64,000 nt of DNA from Liolophura sinensis. Taxonomy: Eukaryota > Mollusca > Polyplacophora > Chitonida > Chitonidae. A model generated the notes under the pieces. That model was not told the origin of the DNA. It made no database searches and saw only the letters and a list, made by a program, of their open reading frames with translations. The position numbers and the translations under genes are program-made. Position 1 is the stretch's first letter; each line of letters begins with the position of its first letter. The stretch spans positions 14,311,504 through 14,375,503 of the forward strand of contig NC_088298.1 of assembly GCF_032854445.1 (NCBI RefSeq), read 5' to 3'. Shown here one piece after another: positions 21,418-34,880 of this stretch.

Positions 21418-23482
21418 CTAAATAAACACCATAAAATACTCTTAATACAACTATACCATTTTACCTGTAATTGAAAAAATTAATTTAACTTACTAATGTA
21501 AAGTAGTTAATGTTAAGATACCACCAACATGTACTAAAGAACTATATGGTACATTAAGAAATTTATATTCTGAGAAATAGTAAAGTAACTTTATTTCCAT
21601 CACACTTCCACACAAAAGGCAGAAAATGTTAACAGGGATGGAAGCATTTAAAAATTTTATAAACAATTTGGTGTCCAATCATTCTGATAATCTTAAGTCT
21701 GTAAAACACGCAATTCCACAGTATGAAAGCTTTAAAATGAAAAGTCACACCAGAAAACAATAACAGACTGGAAACAACTAAGAAATAGTACACGACTGAT
21801 CTGAGAGACCTGGAGAGAGCACACAAATTGCACACATACTAATCAGGCCATACGTTCTCAGTGGCAAGCTACTAGCTCACCACCAGCACACTAGTACCCA
21901 GCTACCAGCATTCTGTTACCATGTCCCCTTACAACTGTTAATAGATCATAATATATGTACATGTAACTGTACTCCACAGAAGGACATCACCACTGTGACA
22001 TTACCACAGTGTAATTTATTTATTTGATAGGTGTCTTATGTTGTACTCAAGAATGTTTCACTTCTACGCTGGCTGCCAGTATTATGGTGGAAGGAAACCG
22101 GGCAGAGCCTGGTGGGGAAACACACAACCATCTGCAGGTTGCTGGAAGGCCTTCCCAACAGAGGAAGAGGAAGCCAGCATGAGCTGGACTTGAACTCACA
22201 GCAACTGTACTGGTGAAAGTCTCCTGGGTCATTGTGCTGGGCTTTCACACTACTCACCTCGGCTACGACATTGTAAAGGTAACTGTACATGCAGCTTGCA
22301 AGATGCATTCGAAGACGGGGTGTTTTATGTCTATAGCCTACTCAAATTGAAGTACTTACCTGTATAGATATTTCTGAAATGGCTAACACCAATATCATTG
22401 GAATAAAGCAAGCTGAGAAGGTAGAATTCACATAAAACTAATCCTGTGACAAAAGAGTAATGCAAAATGACATTGGAACTCATCTGTACTTCTAATAAAT
22501 GCATCATAGTTGCATACAATTTAAGCCAATAACTCCAATTAGATATATTACAAAGCACTTAATGACTGCTGTCAAACTGTCAGAATTCCATGGAGTCCAA
22601 TGTCAAGCTGTATTCTAATCTCAATAATAGTTCTGCTTACTTATATAATCAGCTGGTCAGTTGCAAGTTTCCCTTTGTGTCCCTAAATATTAAAAACTTC
22701 CTGGGATCCTATGCACTCCTGGGATATTCTTTTTAAAATTTTTCTCAATAATCGCAAGCCTTTGTGGAATCATGGAAAAACGACCAAGGTTTTGAGAATA
22801 TCTCAAATGTAAATGGGTATAAATTCCTTGAGTTCCCATTCTCTTTTTGCATCGCTCTTTGACAAACATCACTCTTTGACAAACGTCAACACCACTGCAC
22901 ATCTTCTGATTAACTTGTTACCAAATGCCTGTTCTGAAAATTTCAGACATTTCAAAAACGAGACGACAGCGGAGATCACTGTGTGAAAAAAAAATATGAA
23001 AAGGTGCTAGAGTTATTCCAACAACAACAACATTCCACGTTGAAATACAGCCACTGTGCATGTCAAACCATTATGAATTATCTTCATCAAAATCACTTGT
23101 AACAATATGGAATTTTGCAGAACAGAAAAGTTGTATTTATTTTTTATTATAATAAACAAATCTCTAATCCGCTCCCCCCCCCTCCCAAAATGAAACCATC
23201 AAAAAGGTACTTGAAAAAAAAAAAAACAACTTTTGGAGATGATCTAAATGGTCCTAAATTTACTTTTGGAAAAATTTAACCCAGAAACATTTCTTGGGTC
23301 ATGCAATACACTGTAAATCTGAGACAAAACAACAGTTATAATGGTATGGAAAAAAAAAACCAAATGAAAAATTTTGGAGACATATTATAGACTTTGAATT
23401 TGAGACAAATGTAAAACACGTTTTTTAAACACAAAAGTGGACAAGAAAACAGGCAGATGGTGAACAAGTACAACTACTCTAC
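21418..23482. other. Intron between exons 10 and 9
   Basis: Holds a minus-oriented SINE at 22013-22245; otherwise nothing recognised. The short intron 20954-21213 is also empty. Confidence 0.5.
22013..22245 (-). repeat. SINE family 2, minus orientation
   Basis: Reversed family core: TTGTACTCAAGAATGTTTCA, CCAGTATTATGGTGGAAGG and CATCTGCAGGTTGCTGGAAG, followed by the tRNA-like part TGAACTCACAGC. Confidence 0.75.
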
Positions 23483-23621
23483 CTTCAAACGAGCGTGCAG
23501 AGTACTGCGGTACACTACGACCTTTAAGCGACCCCCCAGAGGTCGACAATGACTTTGCACCTTTTGCTGATAACAGTGATCCATCCAACAATGATGTGCC
23601 TTTCTTAGAATCCAACAGCGA
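23483..23621 (-). CDS. KIAA2012: KIAA2012-like exon 9
   Basis: Acceptor TTCTCTTTTCCAG|TCGCTG has a long pyrimidine tract; donor TTTGAAG|GTAGAG. Phase 0-1. It encodes SLLDSKKGTSLLDGSLLSAK and ends SVPQYSARSFE; rich in Ser, Leu, Gly and Lys. Confidence 0.83.
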
Positions 23622-25323
23622 CTGGAAAAGAGAAAAAATCCACACATAAATAATTAATTTGAGCAAAACAGAAAAAAAAAAAAAATTTGACAATTTCTGA
23701 TCTCTCTACAATCTACGGTTGTTCAGTAGAACAAATGTGTAACTTTTCTCATAAAACATGTCAACTTATAGCATTCTTTTAGAGCTAGAAAATATTATTC
23801 CCTGAAAAGATGTGCACATTTGCAACTGTCATAACATCCTGCAAACACTCAAGGTCCTGCTGCATTCAGGCACCGTGCTAAGTGAATGGTTCATGCTAAA
23901 AGACAAGATATCAAAATTTCAACCACAAACTGACCAACATATTTACATGCTTAGAAGTCCAGCTCATGCTGGCTTCCTCTTCCGCCGTACGTGGAAAGGT
24001 CTGCCAGCAACCTGCGGATGGTTGTGGATTTTTTCCCCCGGGCTCTGTCCAGTTTCCTCCCACCATAATGCTGGTCGCCATTGTATAAGTCAAATATTCT
24101 TGAGTTCGGCGTAAAACACCAATCAAATAAATAAATAAATAAATGCTTAGAGATCTGCTAGTCTCCATTAAAAAGCTGCGATGAGCCAGTATACGTAACA
24201 TGGCAAAATCTACAGTCTCAATGTTGTATATATTAACATAAATTTTAAGTGTAGTACCCTGCCCTGATTACTACAAATTGTTTATATTCTATCAGTCCCT
24301 GAAGTTAACCAAACCAACAACTGTATTTTTGTCTCCAAATCCACACCCAAAGCCTTTTAGGTGAATGGTTCTAATATTCTTATTGCATTTATGTTTTGCT
24401 AAATTTTTTGGGGTGTTTGAACACTGCAAGAGAATCTTCTCATAATCTCAGTAATCTCTATGGTGACTTATTAGCATGTAAATTTTCATAAGGGTTAATA
24501 TGTGCATGTGTTTATATCCAGATCTGCACAAAATTATTATTATTTATCATATTTATGCATATAAATATTGCGTAGATGTGAATGTAAAATACAGTTTGGT
24601 CAAAGAACAAAACTATTCAATGGTGACCCTTGAAAGTAAAAGCCAATACATCAATTTATCGAAAATTCAAAACTGTTAATGGTTGTTTTATTGCACTCAT
24701 ATTCCTCCTACACGAGAGAGGTGGGCCAAAGGTAAGAAATTTGTGAACAATAAAATCATCTCTACTTTTACAGCATAACAAGTAGAATTAACCTCATGTT
24801 TTACCAATGAGTTCAACATAATACAAGACAAAGTGTTTCACATATTAATGATTCATCTGGACATTTCAGTACCGGTATATTAATTTAGTTCTCCTGATGA
24901 TGACGGAATAAGGTGTCAAAAAAGTGAGTCAAAGTGAGTCTTTCATTCATCAGATACACATAGTACTCGTGTATTACGTGAAATTCTTCAGTGGAAAAGG
25001 AAAGGCGTTAGTCTCTGGCAGTTATGTCTTTATAAAAATTGCATGGGTGCCTAAGGAAGCGTTGGCTGATAAAACCTGCATGACTGTACTGGGCTACACT
25101 TTGATCTTACATATTCTGTAAAGCTACATGTTATCAAATATGATCAATGAGCAGAACACGCTGTACTGTAACGTCTGAAATGAAAAGATGTCAAGGAAAA
25201 TGGTAATACATACATTGTTAAGCCTAACTGTCATATAATAATAAGTATGAATTTAACAACATCATTTAATACCAATTAAAGGTCCAAAAATACATGTACT
25301 ATCATTTGAAGTCAAATTCTCAC
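23622..25323. other. Intron between exon 9 and the possible exon 8
   Basis: SINE at 23958-24143. The rest is AT-rich with nothing recognised. Confidence 0.5.
23958..24143 (+). repeat. SINE family 2 copy
   Basis: Core CAGCAACCTGCGGATGGTTG, CCCACCATAATGCTGGTCGC and tail GTAAAACACCAATCAAATAA. Confidence 0.8.
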
Positions 25324-25572
25324 CATCATAAATGTTAGTCTAATACTGTCAATCAGCACAGGGGGCAAAAATCCCTCCCCCAGCAGTCGAGGGGTCAACG
25401 ATTGCGGAGTGCTACAGGTGTAAAGCTTCCGTTTTTTCTTTTTCCGGGGTGTCTTTTTACCAACGAGGCTGTGAATATCCAGTGGAGGAAAGAAACAACC
25501 TCCTTTCCTTTCTTGACATGTCAGATAGTTTCTCTCTGTCGTAGCACCCATGTTGAAAATTGCACACAAATT
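25324..25572 (-). CDS. Possible KIAA2012-like exon 8
   Basis: Donor ATGATG|GTGAGA is good. Taking the acceptor TTTTTGTATCCAG|AATTTG gives 83 codons in phase 0-0, which fits between the flanking exons. The frame includes SLVGKKTPRKKKKRKLYTC and SLTPRLLGEGFLPPVLID, which looks like real protein. A second acceptor, TATTCACAG at about 25478, has a better pyrimidine tract but the wrong phase. It could instead belong to an alternative transcript or an unrelated gene. Confidence 0.45.
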
Positions 25573-26204
25573 CTGGATACAAAAATCCAAGTGTTTCTCT
25601 CAACTTGCTGTAAGCATTTTGATCATTAACTGTCGTGACAAAAGACTTTTTTTAACCACTTCACATACAGGTTTTCTGGCTATGCATCTGTCCTCTACTG
25701 AATCCCTAATTTCCACAATGGGCGACTCATATCTGTGCAAAGGAACATGTCTATAAAATACAGGTATAAAACCCTCTTTTTCCTCCCAGGAACGATCAAC
25801 AAATTTCCTGCCACAAGAAATATTTACAAGTATATATTTATGTTCTAAAATGACTTTAAAATTATTCTTTGTTTTGGGGAACGCATTTCTTCAAGATACA
25901 TGTTTACATAAGGTAAAAGTTTCCATATTCACCGGTATCCAATGATATGGCTTTGTATGTTGTCATTAAGATGTTCAGTTTAGCCCTGTCATCAAGCAAC
26001 AATCTCCATCAATCTCCAGTGTTAAGTCCCAAGATTCATACATAGAGAACATACAAAAAGTGTCCTTCTTGGAAACTGCTAGGATTCCAAAAATCCAACC
26101 AGTATTGTCCATTCACATATATGCACACAAGTTAAATTGCATCATAGCCCTTCATGTATTCTGAAACAGGCATTACACATATAGTGTGGGTGAGTTTCAC
26201 AATT

Positions 26205-26425
26205 AACACCAGGATCTTGATGGCCTCCACAACACCAGGTTCTTGATGGCCTCCACAACACCAGGTTCTTGGTGGCCTCCACAACACCAGGTTCTTGGTG
26301 GCCTCCACAACACCAGAATCTTGACGGCCTCCACAACACCAGATTGTTGACAGCCTCCACAACACCAGAATCGTGATGGCCTCCACAACACCAGAATCTT
26401 GACAGCCTCCACAACACCAGAATGC
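26205..26425. repeat. 26-bp minisatellite
   Basis: About eight copies of GGCCTCCACAACACCAGGTT plus CTTGAT. Three units make 78 bp, so all minus frames stay open with Trp/Cys/Gly-rich repeats that are not genes. Confidence 0.9.
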
Positions 26426-26445
26426 CTCATGGGCTACATACAGTT

Positions 26446-26590
26446 CCTGAATAATGAGGGACTACATACAATTCCAGCAAAATGAGGGACTACATACAAT
26501 TGACAACATACAATTCCAGCATAATGAGGGACTACATACAATTGACAACATACAATTCCAGCATAATGAGGGACTGCATACAACTCCAGA
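26446..26590. repeat. Nested repeat of ATGAGGGACTACATACAATT
   Basis: Four copies of the named 20-mer (last one diverged), the middle ones alternating with GACAACATACAATTCCAGCA. Confidence 0.85.
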
Positions 26591-28637
26591 ATCTACCTAA
26601 CTAGGATCCTGATTGTGTTTCCTTATCTGTGATGGATGACAAGCACACATGCACTACACTCCATTCACCAGTATGGGGAAACACCTCACATCATAAACAC
26701 AAGTGGCAAGGTAAGTCAATGTCCAGCCTACAGGCACCACAAACTATGGGAGAACAACGGTATAAAGAACCTTAAGCAACTAAGAGGAATCATGCAACCA
26801 TGTCCCCCAATCCTTCTTAGTGGACATGGGTGGCAGGGTTTCATGCGTACAAAGATTCTTACAGAAGGGATTGGGTGCAGTGCATGGGTTATGTATACAC
26901 ATACAGTAGGTATAAGTGTAGCTGTAATTCTCAGTGATGAAAACATAACAGTTGTAATGGGAGGGTTGATAACACTTCCCCACCTTGCCCGGTGACACAT
27001 TCTCTGCACTTACATGTATAAGATATGGTTTATTTAAGGTTTCTTAGTTGTAATCATCCATGGCTAGAAATGACATGGTGCATTAGGGATAAAAGGGCAC
27101 ACTTAAAAATGGGGCAGGGTATCAATGTCCAGTGCATTCATCTGTTCATTGTAGATATTGTGCCCTCAAAAAAAGTGCGGAATTTTAGGGGCAACTGTCG
27201 CAGTACCCTTCTAAGGGTATGCATTAATAAACATAACTGATGGAGTTCCTTGTTTTTACACTCCTTATAACCTACATGTATAGTGTAATAAAGTGTGCAT
27301 GTAAGGGTCTTCTGTTTCATAATTCAATCAAAAGAAATCCAACGATATAAATTAAAAACAGAAATAAAATTTCGTCCTGATGGCCATAAACACAACTTTA
27401 GAGCAATACCTTGAGATCATGAAGAATGGTCACAAAATAATGTCATCTGATCCTGGTTCAAAAAGAGTTCAGTTCGTTCTTCAACCTTCTCCTAGCAAAT
27501 GCTATACGTGTATAACCAGATATATGTGATACATGACACGCGAGAGCTCCGAACCAAGAAAGACAATAATAAACCCTTTCAAAGCAGGTCTGCACTGGAA
27601 ATAAGTAGTTATGATTTTCATATTTTCAATGATTTTATCACTTTATGTACCACTGAAATTGGTTCAAATTATATGTAGGCCCATGAAGAGTATTTGCCTG
27701 AGTGTAGTGTTAGTAACCTACATGTACAAGTGGTTTATTTTTTAGACTGACATAAAAATATACTTATACCTATAATGCCATGCATGATAATTATATTTCT
27801 TACTATATATACTTTTTTAGTTCTTTAATGATTTGTGTTGAGCACTTTTCTAGACTTTGGTTTTATAATGACTAAACCAAAAGGTCCATTATGGTTGGTG
27901 ACTGGTAGGTGAATGTCTGTTTAGAAGTTTTACAACTTTGTCTTTGAGAAAATTCTTTCTTTTCTTTAGCTGCTTGTGTTTTGTAGGTCCATACACCGCT
28001 GTTTACTGAGCATTTATTGTTCATACACGAATATCTGTAGTACCTTGCAATACTTCCATTGATTATGAAAATATATATAACTGGATCTTAATCATTCCGC
28101 GAACACTGAGTGGATCGACACAGTATAAATGTGTTTCCACATGCATTTAATTCTCAGACGGATTAATGCACAGATTACACTAAAAATAAGAACAGGCACT
28201 TCTAAAAACTGCATTGGATTAATTGCTAAGCTGGTTTCTAAGTTTGTAGTCTGACAATACCCACTTTATACAGTATAAAGCCTTCACTGATTATGTTACA
28301 TAACTGTGAAAAATCAGGATAAATGATGCAAGGTTACATGGAAGTAGTATGAAGAGAATAGAACAGAATAGCTATACAAATGCCTGGCACAGATACAGAA
28401 TTCAGTACTATTGCCCTAATCTAACTCAGGCTGAAAGAGCACTATGATTGGTTGGTATGGCAGTGAATGTGGATATACACATGCAGGCATATTCATTGTC
28501 ACAATTAATGTCTTACACATATTTTTAAGTCCTGGCAACAAATTTTGCATGTTATTAATTAATATTTAATTCAACCACTTGGGTGATTGATACATTTGGG
28601 GAGTGGGACTTGGCTGAGTGGTTGACGAACGACAGTA

Positions 28638-28986
28638 AGTCACTTTCGCATTTCAGATGGGCGCCATGTTTTAAAATAGAAATGTTGGGAGATCCTGCCG
28701 TACACGGGAGCTAGGTGCTAATTTTCTCTACATTAAGTATCTGTTTCATTCCAATTTTGCACCTGAAATCACTCTCCTATTCACAGTAACTGATAGTAAA
28801 AACAATGGAGAAAATGAAAACGCAAAGTAGATAGTGTTAGTTTGAAATGTTGCCATTTTATTGGCCCTGACAACAGCTGCAACCTCAAGCTTCAAAGGCC
28901 ACTGTCTGTTACTGGGTGCGAATTTGACCACGGCTGCTCTGTTGTGACGCGTGTAGTGGCGCTCATGCTGAAATGCGAATGTGACT
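28638..28986. mobile_element. TA-flanked MITE, copy B
   Basis: 349 bp bounded by TA at 28636-28637 and 28987-28988. Ends read AGTCACTTTCGCATTTCAG(A)TGGGCGCCA and, reversed, AGTCACATTCGCATTTCAG(CA)TGAGCGCCA. Same family as 3106-3468, opposite orientation. No coding capacity. Confidence 0.8.
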
Positions 28987-30239
28987 TATTGTGTTTTAGT
29001 TTCTTCAACACACAAGGTCAATATAAGCAGCCAATGAGGCAAGCCAATCTCTGGCCTGGGCGAGTCTTATTAGAACTGACTGACACCTTGTATGTTTGAC
29101 AACTGTGATATAGGAAAGACAGACTATAAATACAAGTAACATGCAATCGAAGGCAAAGTGAATGAAGGAACAACACAAAACACACAGTTATATTCAACTC
29201 TAATTAAATACACAGATAAAATTAAACACAAGGGAAACAAGAAAGAAATTGATCAAATATATCGACTTGTTTAGTCAACTTCAATTTGCCTCAAAACACA
29301 GCACTCAGGACAACAGATGAACCTGTACAACTTTCTCGAACCAGGCATGGATACAACAATGGCGAAGTTTGCCTGTCTAGGTGCAAGAACCCTTGAAATC
29401 TATGTGAAACAAAACAGATTCTCCTAATATAGCAGCTTTGTTTGCTTTGACATTATTGGTTATCCTTGGCACAGCAAAGAATCAATTGCCACAGACCTGT
29501 GAGATTCTTTATCTTAATATCCATGTTGCCATAAGAAAGCGTGCCGTTACCTTCGATTGGACGAAAGATGGCAACAATGACTTTATTCTTCATCAGCTCT
29601 GCACTTCTTGCCGATGCTGCTTAAAGTAAACATGATAATACCTCACAGGGAAAATGTGAATGGTTGATTTTCTACATCCTGAGATTTATTGAACTTGAAG
29701 TGTCAACAAGGAAAGTGGGTCTACATAAGAATTGTCCCTGGGGTCATGTTTTCTGTGAGCTAGTTGCACTTCCAGAGCCATTATAGATTTCAAAGCATTA
29801 ACTCTACACTGTCAGCATCTCAGGTAACCGGATCTCAGTTCAAAGGTAGGCTTTTACGAATTTGTCTTTTCTACTCAAAATTGACACACTAAATATTTTA
29901 ATTTCTCTATGTATGGTGTTATTTGTTCCTCCAGAACATGGTGAGACACGTGCCCGCTCAATTGATGTCAGCAATGTTCGCTAACAGTTTTGGCAAGTCA
30001 TATGATACAGCAGAACTTTTATGCTACCCTCACTGACAAAAGAGTTCAAGAGAGAAAAACTTCAGTGAGTAGTCTATACAGGAAATTCTTTCTCACAAGA
30101 AAAAATACTAAATTCAGGGAGACCAGCAATACAGGAATATGATTAAACCAACAAAATTCCAAATTCACGCCGACTCAGTGGTAAGATCATACAGATAAAA
30201 GTTTCCCGAATTCTTGAATTCACGCATACAACCAGTTTT

Positions 30240-33200
30240 CACGCTGTAGAGAAAAACAACTGCCACTAGGAAAAATGATTGCCAACAGAAAGCTCCTTAA
30301 TTCACACTGTAGGTAAACAAGTGCCACTAGGAAAAATAATTGCCAACAGAAAACTCCTTAATTCACACTGTAGAGATAAACAATTGCCACTAGGAAAAAC
30401 AATTGTCAACAGAAAGCTCCTTAATTCACACTGTAGGTAAACAAGTGCCACTAGGAAAAATGATTGTCAACAGAAAGCTCCTTAATTCACACTGTAGGTA
30501 AACAACTACCACTAGCAAAAATGATTGCCAACAGAAAACTCCTTAATTCACACTGTAGGTAAACAAGTGCCACTAGGAAAAATGATTGTCAACAGAAAGC
30601 TCCTTAATTCACACTGTAGGTAAACAAGTGCCACTAGGAAAAATGATTGCCAACAGAAAACTCCTTAATTCACGCTGTAGAGATAAACAACTACCACTAG
30701 GAAAAATGATTGCCAACAGAAAACTCCTTAATTCACACTGTAGGTAAACAAGTGCCACTAGGAAAAATGATTGCCAACAGAAAACTCCTTAATTCACACT
30801 GTAGGTAAACAAGTGCCACTAGGAAAAATGATTGCCAACAGAAAACTCCTTAATTCACACTGTAGGTAAACAAGTGCCACTAGGAAAAACAATTGTCAAC
30901 AGAAAGCTCCTTAATTCACACTGTAGGTAAACAAGTGCCACTAGGAAAAATGACTGCCAACAGAAAACTCCTTAATTCACACTGTAGGTAAACAAGTGCC
31001 ACTAGGAAAAACGATTGCCAACAGAAAACTCCTTAATTCACACTGTAGAGATAAACAACTACCACTAGCAAAAATGACTGCCAACAGAAAACTCCTTAAT
31101 TCACATTGTAGAGGTAAACAATTGCCACTAGCAAAAATGACTGCCAACAGAAAACTCCTTAATTCACACTGTAGAGATAAACAATTGCCACTAGGAAAAA
31201 TGACTGCCAACAGAAAACTCCTTAATTCACACTGTAGAGATAAACAATTGCCACTAGGAAAAATGATTGCCAACACATAACTCCTTAATTCACACTGTAG
31301 AGATAAACAACTACCACTAGGAAAAATGACTGCCAACAGAAAACTCCTTAGTTCACACTGTAGGTAAACAAGTGCCACTAGGAAAAATAATTGCCAACAG
31401 AAAACTCCTTAATTCACACTGTAGAGATAAACAACTACCACTAGGAAAAATGATTGCCAACAGAAAACTCCTTAATTCACACTGTAGAGATAGACAACTA
31501 CCACTAGGAAAAATGATTGCCAACAGAAAACTCCTTACTTCACACTGTAGAGATAAACATCTACGACTAGGAAAAATGACTGCCAACAGAAAACTCCTTA
31601 AGTCACACTTTAGAGATAAACATCTACCACTAGGAAAAATGACTGCCAACAGAAAACACCTTAATTCACACTGTAGAGATAAACAACTACCACTAGGAAA
31701 ATGACTGCCAACAGAAAACTCCTTAATTCACACTGTAGAGATAAACACTAGCCACTAGGAAAAATGACTGCCAACAGAAAACTGCTTAATTCACACTGTA
31801 GAGATAAACAATTGCCACTAGGAAAAATGATTGCCAACAGAAAACTCCTTAATTCACACTGTAGAGATAAACAATTGCCACTAGGAAAATGACTGCCAAC
31901 AGAAAACTCCTTAATTCACACTGTAGAGATAAACACTAGCCACTAGGAAAAATGACTGCCAACAGAAAACTGCTTAATTCACACTGTAGAGATAAACAAT
32001 TGCCACTAGGAAAAATGATTGCCAACACAAAACTGCTTAATTCACACTGTAGAGATAAACAATTGCCGCTAGGAAAAACAATTGCTCCCAGAAAACTGCT
32101 TAATTCACACTGTAGAGATAAACAATTGCCACTAGGAAAAATGATTGTCAACAGAAAACTCCTTGATTCACACTGTAGAGATAAACATTTGCCACTAGGA
32201 AAAATGATTGCCAACAGATAACTCCTTAATTCACACGGTAGAGATAAACAATTGCCACCAGGAAAAACAACTGCCACCAGAAAACTCCTTAATTCACACT
32301 GTAGAGATAAACAATTGCCATTAGGAAAACTGATTGCCAACAGAAAACTTCTTAATTCACACGGTACAGATAAACAATTGACACTAGGAAAAACAATTGC
32401 CAACAGAAAACTCCTTAATTCACACTGTAGAGATAAACAATTGCCACTAGGAAAAATGATTGCCAACAGAAAACTCCTTAATTCACACGGTACAGATAAA
32501 CAATTGCCACTAGGAAAAACAATTGCCACCAGAAAACTCCTTAATTCACACTGTAGAGATAAACAATTACCACTAGGAAAAATGACTGCCAACAGAAAAC
32601 ATCTTAATTCACACGGTACAGATAAACAATTGACACTAGGAAAAACAATTGCCAACAGAAAACTCCTCAATTCACACTGTAGAGATAAACAACTACCACT
32701 AGGAAAAATGACTGCCAACAGAAAACTCCTTAATTCACACTGAAGAGATAAACAATTGCCACTAGGAAAAATGATTGCCAACAGATAACTCCTTAATTCA
32801 CACTGCAGAGATAAACAATTGCCACTAGGAAAAATGATTGCCAACAGAAAACTCCTTAACTCACACCGAAGAGATAAACAGCTGCCACTAGGAAAAACAA
32901 TTGCCACCAGAAAACTCCTTAATTCACACTGTAGAGATAAACAATTGCCACTAGGAAAAATGACTGCCAACAGAAAACTCCTTTATGCACACTGTAGAGA
33001 TAAACAATTGCCACTAGGAAAAACAATTGCCAACAGAAAACTCCTTAATTCACACTGTAGAGATTAACAATTGCCACTAGGAAAAACAACTGCCACCAGA
33101 AAACTCCTTTATTCACACTGTAGAGATAAACAATTGCCACTAAGAAAAACAATTGCCACCAGAAAACTCCTTTATTTACACTGTAGAGATAAACAATTGC

Positions 33201-34880
33201 CACGAGGAAAAACAATTGCCACCAGAAAACTCCTTTATTCACACTGTAGAGATAAACAATTGCCACTAGGAAAAACAACTGCCTCCAGAAAACTCCTTAA
33301 TTCACACTGTAGAGATAAACAATTGCCACTAGGAAAAACAATTGCCACCAGAAAACTCCTTTATTCACACTGTAGAGATAAACAATTGCCACTAGGAAAA
33401 ATGACTGCCACCAGAAAACTCTTTAATTCACACTGTAGAGATAAACAATTGCCACGAGCAAAAACAATTGCCACCAGAAAACTGCCTAATTCACACTGTA
33501 GAGATAAACAATTGCCACTAGGAAAAATGACTGCCAACAGAAAACTCCTTAATTCACATGGTAGAGATAAACAATTGCCACTAGGAAAAACAATTGCCAC
33601 CAGAAAACTCCTTAATTCACACTGTAGAGATAAACAATTGCCACTAGGAAAAACAACTGCCACCAGAAAACTCCTTAATTCACACTGTAGAGATAAACAA
33701 TTGCCACTAGGAAAAACAATTGTCACCAGAAAACTCCTTAATTCACACTGTAGAGATTAACAATTGCCACTAGGAAAAACAACTGCCACCAGAAAACTCC
33801 TTTATTCACACTGTAGAGATAAACAATTGCCACTAAGAAAAACAATTGCCAACAGATAAGTCCTTGATTCACACTGTAGAGATAAACAATTGCCACGAGG
33901 AAAAACAATTGCCACCAGAAAACTCCTTTATTCACACTGTAGAGATAAACAATTGCCACTAGGAAAAACAACTGCCTCCAGAAAACTCCTTAATTCACAC
34001 TGTAGAGATAAACAATTGCCACTAGGAAAAACAATTGCCACCAGAAAACTCCTTTATTCACACTGTAGAGATAAACAATTGCCACTAGGAAAAATGACTG
34101 CCACCAGAAAACTCTTTAATTCACACTGTAGAGATAAACAATTGCCACGAGCAAAAACAATTGCCACCAGAAAACTGCCTAATTCACACTGTAGAGATAA
34201 ACAATTGCCACTAGGAAAAATGACTGCCAACAGAAAACTCCTTAATTCACATGGTAGAGATAAACAATTGCCACTAGGAAAAACAATTGCCACCAGAAAA
34301 CTCCTTAATTCACACTGTAGAGATAAACAATTGCCACTAGGAAAAACAACTGCCACCAGAAAACTCCTTAATTCACACTGTAGAGATAAACAATTGCCAC
34401 TAGGAAAAACAATTGTCACCAGAAAACTCCTTAATTCACACTGTAGAGATAAACAATTGCCACTAGGAAAAAAAACTGTCACCAGAAAACTCCCTAATTC
34501 ACACTGTAGAGATAAACAACTGCCACTAGGAAAAATGATTGCCAACAGATAAGTCCTTGATTCACACTGTAGAGATAAACAATTGCCACTAGGAAAAATG
34601 ATTGCCAACAGATAACTCCTTAATTCACACTGCAGAGATAAACAATTGCCACTAGGAAAAATGATTGCGAACAGAAAACTCCTTAATTCACACTGAAGAG
34701 ATAAACAACTGCCACTAGGAAAAATGATTGCCAACAGAAAACTCCTTATTTCACACTGTAGAGATAAACAATTGCCACTAGGAAAAATAATTGCCAACAG
34801 AAAACGCCTTAGTTTACACAGCAGAGATAAACAATTGCCACTAGAAAAAAAAATTGCCACCAGAAAACTCCTTAATTTAA
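30240..34880. repeat. 63-bp satellite, about 74 units
   Basis: Consensus unit: CACTGTAGAGATAAACAATT, GCCACTAGGAAAAATGATTG, CCAACAGAAAACTCCTTAAT, TCA. The first 1 kb is mostly a 61-bp variant with GTAGGTAAAC in place of GTAGAGATAAAC; later units are 63 bp. Because 63 is a multiple of three, long open frames appear on both strands (up to about 340 codons). No start context, splice context or homology supports coding. Confidence 0.95.
33061..34446. repeat. 693-bp higher-order duplication in the satellite
   Basis: A block of eleven 63-bp units from about 33061 recurs from about 33754. Private variants line up at an offset of 693 bp (AGATTAACAATT at 33061 and 33754; CACGAGGAAAAAC at 33201 and 33894; CACGAGCAAAAAC in both). 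One or two units differ, so the copy is recent but not identical. Confidence 0.88.

Noticed and set aside
26132-26430. Trp/Cys/Gly repeat ORFs, minus strand
   Set aside because: Three overlapping frames of the same 26-bp repeat; no evidence of coding.
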